A DNA stretch of 6,046 nucleotides, taken from assembly GCA_001781025.1 (NCBI GenBank), contig MFJZ01000068.1, positions 1 to 6,046 of the forward strand. The letters are read 5' to 3'. Positions 1 to 5,156 of this stretch are shown in pieces (position 1 is the stretch's first letter; each line of letters starts with the position of its first letter). This DNA is from Candidatus Gottesmanbacteria bacterium RIFCSPLOWO2_01_FULL_49_10. Lineage in GTDB: Bacteria > Patescibacteriota > Microgenomatia > UBA10105 > UBA927. The notes below the pieces were generated by a model. That model did no database searches and was not told where the DNA came from. It saw only the letters and a program-made list of their open reading frames with translations. The translations under genes and the position numbers were made by a program.

Positions 1-1
1 C

Positions 2-853
2 AAAAAGCTTCTCGTGGCTGGCATCGGCAACTGTTTCGCCATCCCCAAAAGTTTCCGCAATACCGAGGATCAGAGTCTCACGCATAACCCGGAGTTTACG
101 ATCCTCGAGTGGTATCGGGTGAATGCTTACCCCTCGGGAAAACTCGGGGCAAGCTACACCGATATCATGCGCGACTGCGAGGAACTTTTTATCTTCATCA
201 ACACCTACTTACAAAGAAGCACTTCGGGCCACGGGGCCAAGAAATCCACAGAGCTAACCTACCAAGGAAAACACGTAGACCTCGCCGCGCCATGGGAGCG
301 CCTCTCGATGGTTGAGGCGTTCCGGCGGTACGCTCACATGGACTTGACCCGCGCGTTAACGCTAGGAAAGATTATCCCCATCGCAAAGAAAAAGGGGTAC
401 AGCGTTGACGCAAATGTTGTATGGGAAGAGCTCTATGATCAGATCTTCCTTAACGAAGTTGAGCCTCATCTGGGTCGGGGAAAACCGACCATTGTCTATG
501 ACTACCCCGCGGCTGTTGCCGCACTTTCCAAAACAAAGAAATCTGACCCACGGTTTGCGGAACGCTTTGAATTTTACATTGAGGGGTTAGAGCTCGGGGA
601 TGCGTATAGCGAACTTACCGATTGGAAAGAGCAGAAGGATCGGTTTGAGCTCGAATATGAAGAGCGAAAGCGGTTGGGGAAAGTCGAGCACCCCATAGAC
701 ATGGATTTTATTTCGGCCCTCAAAGCTGGTATGCCGCCGGCAGGCGGGATCGCTGTGGGGGTGGACCGGCTGATTATGTTGTTTGCCGATGTCCGCGACA
801 TCGCCGACACGATGTTTTTCCCGGCGGGGGAGCTGTTTGAAGAAACGAATTGA
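2..853 (+). CDS. epmA-like: EpmA/GenX-like class II lysyl-tRNA synthetase paralog, 3' part (5' truncated by window)
   Basis: The reading frame is already open at base 2 (it begins KKLLVAG), so the GTG at 14 is not the start and the N-terminus lies outside the window. Class II synthetase core motifs are visible: motif 2 (FRNTED, then HNPEFTILEWYR), the middle block EVEPHLGRGKPTIVYDYP, the lysine-site block GLELGDAYSELTD, and motif 3 (GGIAVGVDRLIML). The LEWYR form, the VYDYPA block and a C-terminus just after DTMFFP fit the EpmA/GenX family better than housekeeping LysRS. EpmA activates (R)-beta-lysine and attaches it to elongation factor P in the cytoplasm. Because the N-terminus is missing, absence of the LysRS anticodon-binding OB domain cannot be confirmed, so a divergent LysRS remains possible. 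One oddity is that the block usually written ELANxxxEL reads ELGDAYSEL, placing Asp where lysine-binding Asn is expected. No EF-P or EpmB gene is in view. The class II core is certain; the EpmA assignment is probable. Confidence 0.85.
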   Translation, partial: KKLLVAGIGNCFAIPKSFRNTEDQSLTHNPEFTILEWYRVNAYPSGKLGASYTDIMRDCEELFIFINTYLQRSTSGHGAKKSTELTYQGKHVDLAAPWERLSMVEAFRRYAHMDLTRALTLGKIIPIAKKKGYSVDANVVWEELYDQIFLNEVEPHLGRGKPTIVYDYPAAVAALSKTKKSDPRFAERFEFYIEGLELGDAYSELTDWKEQKDRFELEYEERKRLGKVEHPIDMDFISALKAGMPPAGGIAVGVDRLIMLFADVRDIADTMFFPAGELFEETN

Positions 854-863
854 TCCTATTTGC

Positions 864-892
864 TTTACCCCCAAGCGCACACCCCATATACT
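864..892 (+). promoter_or_regulatory. Candidate sigma70-type promoter for the nucleotidyltransferase/methyltransferase unit
   Basis: A -35-like TTTACC (864-869), a 17-base spacer and a -10 TATACT (887-892) lie just after the stop of the upstream synthetase gene. Spacing and -10 match the regulator promoter at 4808-4836. The predicted transcript start is near 899, giving a leader of about 34 bases to the TTG at 933, or almost none to the in-frame ATG at 900. The -35 is only a 4/6 match, so this is a moderate call. Confidence 0.4.
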
Positions 893-916
893 TATAAACA
901 TGGATGGAGCACATAT

Positions 917-932
917 AGAAGGAGGGGGTGAT
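917..932 (+). promoter_or_regulatory. Strong Shine-Dalgarno deciding a TTG start
   Basis: AGAAGGAGGGGGTGAT stands immediately before TTG at 933, with GGAGG at 921-925 and seven bases to the start. This is close to an ideal anti-16S match and is the main reason for placing the nucleotidyltransferase start at 933 and not at the in-frame ATG at 900. Confidence 0.65.
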
Positions 933-2102
933 TTGCGACCAGAAGCACTCGAGGAGATCAATGGGCTTCTCACGCGGTCCGAGCAACTTGCCCGGGAGAG
1001 AGCAGAACTTTGGGCTCACGCTCTGACGAGCGATCAGACACAGAACGATCAAGCACAGGCAAAGCTCTTAGAAGGGCTTCGAGGTGTCCTTAGCGACAGC
1101 ACTCGCGTGAGTCAAAAGACAGATTCGGTCGATGGTGTTGTAAGAGAAAAGCTCCATGGTTTACGTGCGGCCATTTGGGATGCATCATGTCTTGGTGACC
1201 GGAGGAAATTTTGCATTCTCGGTTCAGAGGATCAAGAGCGCCTCATTCTTTTGCCATTCTCGCACGACCTAGCCTACGCTTCCGAGAATTTTGAACACAC
1301 CAACCACAATCCCTTTAAACGTCTTCTTTGGAAACTCCATCATAATCGACTCATGACACCCCAAAGCCGTCACCTACGGGAAAGATTTGAACAAGACACA
1401 TACGGGAAGCGCGTGCTTGCAGGCCTCCGGCATCCGGACGTGGAAACCGCCATTGCACTATCCGGGAGCACAGCTCCTGGTGTCGCAACAGCGTCGTCTG
1501 ATATTGATACGATTTCGTATGTCCGTCCGCCGCCAGGAGCAGACATTCCTACATACTTTATAGAAAAGGGGCCCGACGGAACAGGATTTACCGGAAAAGA
1601 AGAAGGATCACCTCTGGACATCCGACAGTTGCTTGAAGCTGCCAGGGCGTATCGGTTTTGGGCCGGAGTTCCCGCTTATACGCTTGATCCTCAAGGAGCG
1701 TATTCGGGCATACCAGGTTCTGGGTCACCAAAAGAGGTCGGTATGGATGTTGGAGCTGCATCGTTATTTGGCTGGAGCGGTGTCGTTCAGGAGACCGAAG
1801 GGACGATTGATGGCATGAGGCGAGATTTTTTAGGTGCCCTTGCACAAAACCAGTATGGAGAGTCGGTGTGGAATGATGTGGTTGTGCCCAACTGGAGAAG
1901 GCTCCATGTGATGTATGAAAAGAATATGATCGGTGGGAAGGACCGACGGGCGCGTGTTGATGATGCGATACGTGATCAAGTGACTACATTGGGGCTTGGC
2001 CGTGGCAAGCCGGATCGGGCACTTCATCTCATCAATCAGTTTCGAAGCGCTATTACGCTGCCGGCATTATCTGAAATGTGCGCGATCTATGACGTGGCCT
2101 AG
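933..2102 (+). CDS. Polymerase-beta-superfamily nucleotidyltransferase domain protein, function unknown
   Basis: Read from TTG at 933 this is 389 residues with no signal peptide or membrane segment, so probably cytoplasmic. Residues 178-192 carry the nucleotidyltransferase signature: Gly178-Ser179, ten residues, then Asp190-Ile-Asp192 (context LSGSTAPG...SSDID). A plausible third metal-binding carboxylate is Asp229 in SPLDIRQLLE. Such enzymes transfer a nucleotide from an NTP to RNA, protein or a small molecule; nothing here shows which. Residues 1-70 look helical and charged, and the region after 240 is not recognised. The position of the active site in mid-protein, with a long N-terminal extension, differs from small MNT antitoxins (about 100 residues). 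It lies 79 bases after the synthetase gene and 26 bases before the methyltransferase gene, probably co-transcribed with the latter. An in-frame ATG at 900 would add 11 residues. The fold call is firm; the biological role is unknown. Confidence 0.75.
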   Translation: MRPEALEEINGLLTRSEQLARERAELWAHALTSDQTQNDQAQAKLLEGLRGVLSDSTRVSQKTDSVDGVVREKLHGLRAAIWDASCLGDRRKFCILGSEDQERLILLPFSHDLAYASENFEHTNHNPFKRLLWKLHHNRLMTPQSRHLRERFEQDTYGKRVLAGLRHPDVETAIALSGSTAPGVATASSDIDTISYVRPPPGADIPTYFIEKGPDGTGFTGKEEGSPLDIRQLLEAARAYRFWAGVPAYTLDPQGAYSGIPGSGSPKEVGMDVGAASLFGWSGVVQETEGTIDGMRRDFLGALAQNQYGESVWNDVVVPNWRRLHVMYEKNMIGGKDRRARVDDAIRDQVTTLGLGRGKPDRALHLINQFRSAITLPALSEMCAIYDVA

Positions 2103-2117
2103 GGGGCTAGTTGCATT

Positions 2118-2122
2118 GGGAG
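2118..2122 (+). promoter_or_regulatory. Ribosome binding site setting the ATG start of the methyltransferase gene
   Basis: GGGAG lies six bases before ATG at 2129. An in-frame TTG at 2111 would add six residues and has AGGGGG only four bases upstream, which is too close. The ATG is therefore preferred. Confidence 0.6.
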
Positions 2123-2128
2123 TTTGTT

Positions 2129-4036
2129 ATGCCTGAAATCCAATTTAATGAAACAGTAACACCGCTATCGGTGTTATCTATAGCTTCGGAGACGGCAAGA
2201 GCTACGGGTTTGGCTCCATCGGTCATTGCCCGTGCGATAGATAGTTGGGCCAGTGACCAGATGCGCCGTATCCCACAGTTTGATTTTCCCATTGTTGATG
2301 GACAACTTATTGTTGGAGGCAGCACCACCCCCCTTGCCTCCTGTCCGCCAGATGCTGTGGCGGCTCGAGAGTATCAACGCGCCCCATGGGAAAAGCGTGA
2401 CCGTTTCGGAATGAGCCATGTCCTGGCTGTCTACGACAGTTCAGGCACCCCTCAGGGTTCGTTTGCAGTTTCTTCTGATCCAGCCGACGAGGGGCAGTAT
2501 GCTGTTGCGACCCACCACGATGCTCTTGCCGCGGCTGGTATGCCTCTCCTGACTCCAATGACCGAATACGAAGTAACCGGATACCTCGCACAAGCACCCG
2601 CACTATTTGCCCCGGATGGCGATATCACAACCAATACCGGCATGAGTCTGTCTACAAAAGATGTACCAATAGAGGCGGGTGTTCGATTGGCAGCATTTTT
2701 GGGTGACCTGCAACATGATGAAGCGACCAGGAAGCGACTCTATCGTTTTCTCGCGGAAATGCATCACGCTGGGCTTTCAATTCTTCCCGTGATTCAAGAC
2801 TCAGGGGAACTTGTTCAGCTACTTGATAGATACGAGCGGGATCCGTTTCACGTACGCACACTTGTCAACGGTCTGGCAAGCGTTGTTGGGGGAGCAGAAA
2901 CTGTAGATGCGTATACTGGTCGTGCTTTGCAGGGAAACCCTATTGGAGATTATATTTTGCGACGGGCTGCCGGATTTTTTAGAGGGACACTGGCTATGGT
3001 AGACCGAAAAAACTTTCCATGGGAGATTGCCCGGCATTCGCTTGACGCATTTCGGGATACATTGCTCGATTTGTACCGAATCCCATTGCCTCGTAAAACT
3101 CCTGATTCTCTAGGAGTTGGGGACACACTAGGTGCATTTGCGATTGAGCACGCAAATGACCCAGAGGCGCTTGCAACGGTCGCACCGGTCGTTGATACAC
3201 TGGCGCTTCGGGCGCTCGGATCATATGTCCCGGGTGAATATCAGAAGAGGGCTAGGGAATTTTACCAGGAAATGGGCGATCATCTTTACAGGACAGCTTC
3301 AGAGACGACCGGTTCAACTCCGGAAGAGCTGCGTCGGTTCCGGCGTATCTTTGAATGGCTCGGGGCAAAGGGGAGACTTCCTGTTGGGTGGAAAATGGCG
3401 GATTTTGGGGCGGGTCCTGGGGATCGCATCTTGCGGCCGCTCTTGAGGTCGTTTCGGCAAGAAGGATATGCTCCCGGAGAAGTTGTTGCGGTCGATCAGG
3501 ATTGGCATCCTGAGCCTCCTGATGGGTTGTGGCGACGAGTACAAGCAGACTTTGCACAAAAGGGTTTTGCCAAAGTCGTAGGTGGTCCGTTTCACGCAGC
3601 GCTTCATGCATGGTCACCTCTCAACGATTTGTCAGGACAGGACGAAGAGCGCAGTCTTAGGAATTTTCATGAGGTTCTTGAGCCAAGTGGTGTTGTCGTT
3701 GCGGATTTAGCGATGGGCTATGACGAGGAACGGAAAATCCATCACAGTGCCCATCCGGACATTCCGTACGGAACTATTACCCGGGAGTTTCAGGATGGGG
3801 CCGGCGTGGTGAGAGGCAAACCGGTTCATATACCAAGCTGGCCGGAGCTTCTTGTCCGCACATCGAGGGCAGGCCTCCGTCCGCTTAACTTTCCAGCCAG
3901 ATCCAACCCCTTACCCGATGTACCGCCGATCTGGATTACTCCATCCGGGAATGTTCGAGCGACTCTCCTTCTCCAGAGGGAAGATGTTCCGTTTGACCCA
4001 TCGATTGATGTTGTTTTGACGGGAAGTTCCGCATAA
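2129..4036 (+). CDS. Large protein with C-terminal class I SAM-dependent methyltransferase domain
   Basis: This encodes 635 residues from ATG 2129. The C-terminal third is a Rossmann-type methyltransferase. Motif I is ADFGAGPGD (Asp425 with the Gly-rich loop 427-431), the acidic end of strand 2 is VVAVDQD (Asp456), and the strand 4 region LEPSGVVVADLAMG contains Asp526. The closing strand NVRATLLLQRE is typical of the end of this fold. The domain should bind S-adenosylmethionine and transfer a methyl group; no substrate motif such as NPPY is seen. Residues 1 to about 400 match no family I recognise. They look largely helical from about 190 onward, with a short beta-like stretch near residues 95-120. 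There is no signal peptide or membrane span. It follows the nucleotidyltransferase gene by 26 bases, so the two proteins may act on the same substrate. The last 101 bases are overlapped antisense by the regulator gene. The methyltransferase fold is likely; the role is unknown. Confidence 0.75.
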   Translation: MPEIQFNETVTPLSVLSIASETARATGLAPSVIARAIDSWASDQMRRIPQFDFPIVDGQLIVGGSTTPLASCPPDAVAAREYQRAPWEKRDRFGMSHVLAVYDSSGTPQGSFAVSSDPADEGQYAVATHHDALAAAGMPLLTPMTEYEVTGYLAQAPALFAPDGDITTNTGMSLSTKDVPIEAGVRLAAFLGDLQHDEATRKRLYRFLAEMHHAGLSILPVIQDSGELVQLLDRYERDPFHVRTLVNGLASVVGGAETVDAYTGRALQGNPIGDYILRRAAGFFRGTLAMVDRKNFPWEIARHSLDAFRDTLLDLYRIPLPRKTPDSLGVGDTLGAFAIEHANDPEALATVAPVVDTLALRALGSYVPGEYQKRAREFYQEMGDHLYRTASETTGSTPEELRRFRRIFEWLGAKGRLPVGWKMADFGAGPGDRILRPLLRSFRQEGYAPGEVVAVDQDWHPEPPDGLWRRVQADFAQKGFAKVVGGPFHAALHAWSPLNDLSGQDEERSLRNFHEVLEPSGVVVADLAMGYDEERKIHHSAHPDIPYGTITREFQDGAGVVRGKPVHIPSWPELLVRTSRAGLRPLNFPARSNPLPDVPPIWITPSGNVRATLLLQREDVPFDPSIDVVLTGSSA

Positions 4037-4799
4037 AAATACTTCTGAGACTTTTGGCAAACGCCTCGTTCTGGATGATGATGCCGATAAACTGCCCCTT
4101 TTCAAACGACAGCATAGCAATTTTATCTTCGTAGACGTCTATCTCTGCTGGTACAGGAAAGGCCTTTTTATCCAAAAGAATTGTTTTGCGTAGTTGCTCC
4201 TCGTCACGCTCGGCAATCATTCTGGCCTCCGGCGAATCTGCAAGGAGGGAGCAGGCAAAGAGTTTGTGTTTCAGGCGAAGTGGTATGAGTTCTCGGGCGA
4301 CGTACTGAGGGAATGCCTGATCTGCTGTCTCAAGATCTACGCAGCCATAGACGGGTACGTTTTTCGGTGCGTAAATATCGTTGAAAATTTCTTTCAGTCC
4401 TTCTTCGCCCTCAAAATAGCGGATGGTAGGTTTTCCGATGGAAAGATGATATTGGCGGGTGAGGCTCGTCTGCATATCCCGGGAAAGCTCTTGCGCGATG
4501 CCCACATTCCGGACGCGTGCGTCAATAAGGGACTGGAGCCGCTCTGGTGGTTCGGGCCGGACGAAGATGATTTTCCCTTTTTCAAAGAGCGCGACCAGGT
4601 GCTCTGACTTCATATCCTCAAGGAGTGCGTACACCGTACTCCGTTTAATGCCTGATTTTTTGGCGAGCGTCGACGGACGGGCCTCTCCATCGGTCAACAG
4701 GATGCGATAGATCTTGGCAGCTTTTTCCGAAAGCCCGGCATGGCGGAATAGCATTTCTAGCCGGTCATCGATGGGTGGCGACGTAGGGTTCTTTTTCAT
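3936..4799 (-). CDS. TrmB-family transcriptional regulator (winged helix-turn-helix)
   Basis: This is a 287-residue protein. Residues about 21-85 form a winged helix-turn-helix of the TrmB type: GLSEKAAKIYRILL, then LAKKSGIKRSTVYALLEDMK with the recognition helix near 51-64, then the wing EKGKIIFVRPEPPERL. A helical linker (about 86-115) leads to the usual TrmB effector region, which opens with IRYFEGEEGLKEIFNDIY. The family includes sugar-responsive repressors and activators; the ligand here is not evident. The family-like part ends near residue 255 (SLRSIF). The remaining 32 residues are polar, and their codons lie entirely on the antisense of the methyltransferase 3' end, suggesting a lost stop. 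The start is the ATG read from 4799. A good promoter ends eight bases upstream and no Shine-Dalgarno is visible, so the mRNA may be leaderless. An operator-like palindrome covers that promoter, implying autoregulation. It is divergent from the membrane-protein gene. Confidence 0.85.
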   Translation of the reverse strand: MKKNPTSPPIDDRLEMLFRHAGLSEKAAKIYRILLTDGEARPSTLAKKSGIKRSTVYALLEDMKSEHLVALFEKGKIIFVRPEPPERLQSLIDARVRNVGIAQELSRDMQTSLTRQYHLSIGKPTIRYFEGEEGLKEIFNDIYAPKNVPVYGCVDLETADQAFPQYVARELIPLRLKHKLFACSLLADSPEARMIAERDEEQLRKTILLDKKAFPVPAEIDVYEDKIAMLSFEKGQFIGIIIQNEAFAKSLRSIFMRNFPSKQHQSMGQTEHLPSGEGESLEHSRME

Positions 4800-4800
4800 T

Positions 4801-4818
4801 TGTCAGTAGTATATGACA
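4801..4818. promoter_or_regulatory. Operator-like palindrome over the regulator's -10 (site 1)
   Basis: TGTCA and TGACA arms are separated by eight bases, 18 bases in all. The site covers the -10 and start point of the regulator promoter. The same arm sequence and spacing recur at 4990-5007 and, with one changed base, at 4873-4890. That makes it a candidate autoregulatory site for the TrmB-like protein; binding is inferred. Confidence 0.55.
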
Positions 4819-4836
4819 GAATTGATCATTTGTAAA
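4808..4836 (-). promoter_or_regulatory. Sigma70-type promoter of the TrmB-like regulator, leaderless transcript
   Basis: Read on the minus strand, -35 TTTACA (4836-4831) is followed by a 17-base spacer and -10 TATACT (4813-4808). This is one mismatch from consensus in each hexamer. The expected transcription start is about base 4801-4802, only two or three bases before the ATG at 4799. The absence of a Shine-Dalgarno fits leaderless translation. Confidence 0.7.
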
Positions 4837-4872
4837 CTAGCCTATAGCCTCAAAAACCATAGCACGATTTAT

Positions 4873-4890
4873 TGTCATAAACGATTGATA
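4873..4890. promoter_or_regulatory. Weaker copy of the operator-like palindrome (site 2)
   Basis: TGTCA, eight bases, then TGATA, with the same 18-base geometry as the other two sites and one mismatch in the right arm. It lies between the two divergent promoters, about 45-50 bases upstream of the plus-strand -35, where a regulator could bridge or be recruited. A single short degenerate match could arise by chance. Confidence 0.35.
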
Positions 4891-4937
4891 AATGATCGAA
4901 ACGAAGCGGAAAATCGTAGTTTCTCCAGCTCTATTAT

Positions 4938-4966
4938 TTGACAAATACATAATCCTATAGTATTAT
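4938..4966 (+). promoter_or_regulatory. Strong sigma70-type promoter for the membrane-protein gene
   Basis: A perfect -35 TTGACA (4938-4943), a 17-base spacer (4944-4960) and -10 TATTAT (4961-4966, one mismatch) make the best promoter in the window. Transcription should start near 4973, giving a 5' leader of about 184 bases before the ATG at 5157. Operator-like site 3 lies about 17-34 bases downstream of the predicted start. Confidence 0.75.
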
Positions 4967-4988
4967 TCTTTCTTGCATCTATTCTATT

Positions 4989-5017
4989 TTGTCGCATAGG
5001 CGTGACAAAAATAGAAT
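4989..5017 (+). promoter_or_regulatory. Possible second promoter overlapping operator site 3
   Basis: TTGTCG (4989-4994), a 17-base spacer and TAGAAT (5012-5017) resemble a weaker promoter than the one at 4938-4966, with a 4/6 match at -35 and 5/6 at -10. If used, operator site 3 would cover its -35 and spacer, giving direct repression. The hexamers are embedded in the inverted repeat, so the match may be incidental. Confidence 0.25.
4990..5007. promoter_or_regulatory. Operator-like palindrome downstream of the membrane-protein promoter (site 3)
   Basis: TGTCG, eight bases, TGACA: the same 18-base layout as site 1, differing in one base of the left arm. It forms the core of the larger inverted repeat 4981-5017. 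Binding here would obstruct elongation from the 4938-4966 promoter or cover the weaker promoter at 4989-5017. Assignment to the TrmB-like regulator rests on the shared motif. Confidence 0.5.
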
Positions 5018-5067
5018 ACGGTGTTTGCACTTTAACAGGGGTATTCAGTTTTTGTAGGTGTTAGGAT

Positions 5068-5117
5068 CGGTACTGCACTGTGGGGAGAAAAACGCTTCTC
5101 GTCAAAGTGCAGTACCG
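5068..5117 (+). repeat. Perfect 12-bp stem hairpin in the 5' leader
   Basis: CGGTACTGCACT (5068-5079) pairs without mismatch with AGTGCAGTACCG (5106-5117). Inside it, after an internal loop, GAGAA (5085-5089) pairs with TTCTC (5096-5100) around the loop AAACGC. The bases after it are AAAACAATC, not a T-run, so it is not a rho-independent terminator. It stands 39 bases before the ATG and leaves the Shine-Dalgarno unpaired. Confidence 0.8.
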
Positions 5118-5156
5118 AAAACAATCAACCTATCCAATATCAAAAGGAGATAACAC

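Larger units (their letters stand above)
4981..5017. repeat. 37-base imperfect inverted repeat
   Basis: The left arm ATTCTATTTTGTC (4981-4993) and right arm GACAAAAATAGAAT (5004-5017) pair over 13 positions with one bulged A, leaving a ten-base loop. The operator-like motif 4990-5007 sits at its centre. It could act as an extended DNA operator or as an RNA hairpin at the 5' end of the leader. Confidence 0.65.
4973..5156 (+). promoter_or_regulatory. Long structured 5' leader of the membrane-protein gene (candidate cis-regulatory RNA)
   Basis: From the predicted transcript start to the ATG, the leader contains an AT-rich inverted repeat (4981-5017), a free strand that can pair with the large hairpin's 3' arm (5026-5033), a segment complementary to the start of the coding sequence (5052-5062), a 12-bp hairpin (5068-5117) and a clean Shine-Dalgarno (AGGAG, 5145-5149, seven bases before the ATG). 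I do not recognise it as any known riboswitch or leader class. No poly-U tract follows the large hairpin, so control of translation is more likely than transcription termination. Confidence 0.5.

Noticed and set aside
783..932. Extension of the nucleotidyltransferase frame upstream to 783
   Set aside because: Most of it overlaps the conserved C-terminus of the synthetase gene in another frame. The region from 783 to 899 has no ribosome site and its translation (PTRCFSRRG) looks like a shadow.
587..973. 128-residue minus-strand frame
   Set aside because: It is antisense to the conserved motif 3 region of the synthetase gene and has no independent support.
933..2102. HEPN/MNT toxin-antitoxin module
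   Set aside because: The protein is far longer than MNT antitoxins, and no HEPN motif (R-x4-6-H) in a small helical partner lies next to it; the partner gene is a methyltransferase.
4194..4607. 137-residue plus-strand frame
   Set aside because: It is antisense to the well-supported TrmB-like regulator, including its linker and effector region, and has no recognisable content.
4824..4897. GATCATTT (4824-4831) and AAATGATC (4890-4897) as a stem or operator pair
   Set aside because: Eight-base inverted match 58 bases apart in AT-rich DNA; easily fortuitous and matching no other element in the window.
5068..5117. Rho-independent terminator
   Set aside because: The stem is strong but is followed by AAAACAATC with no T-run on the plus strand, and a gene with a good ribosome site begins 39 bases later. 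On the minus strand no gene ends there.
5068..5117. Integron attC site or transposon end
   Set aside because: No GTTRRRY-type core sites, no target duplication and no transposase or integrase frame nearby.
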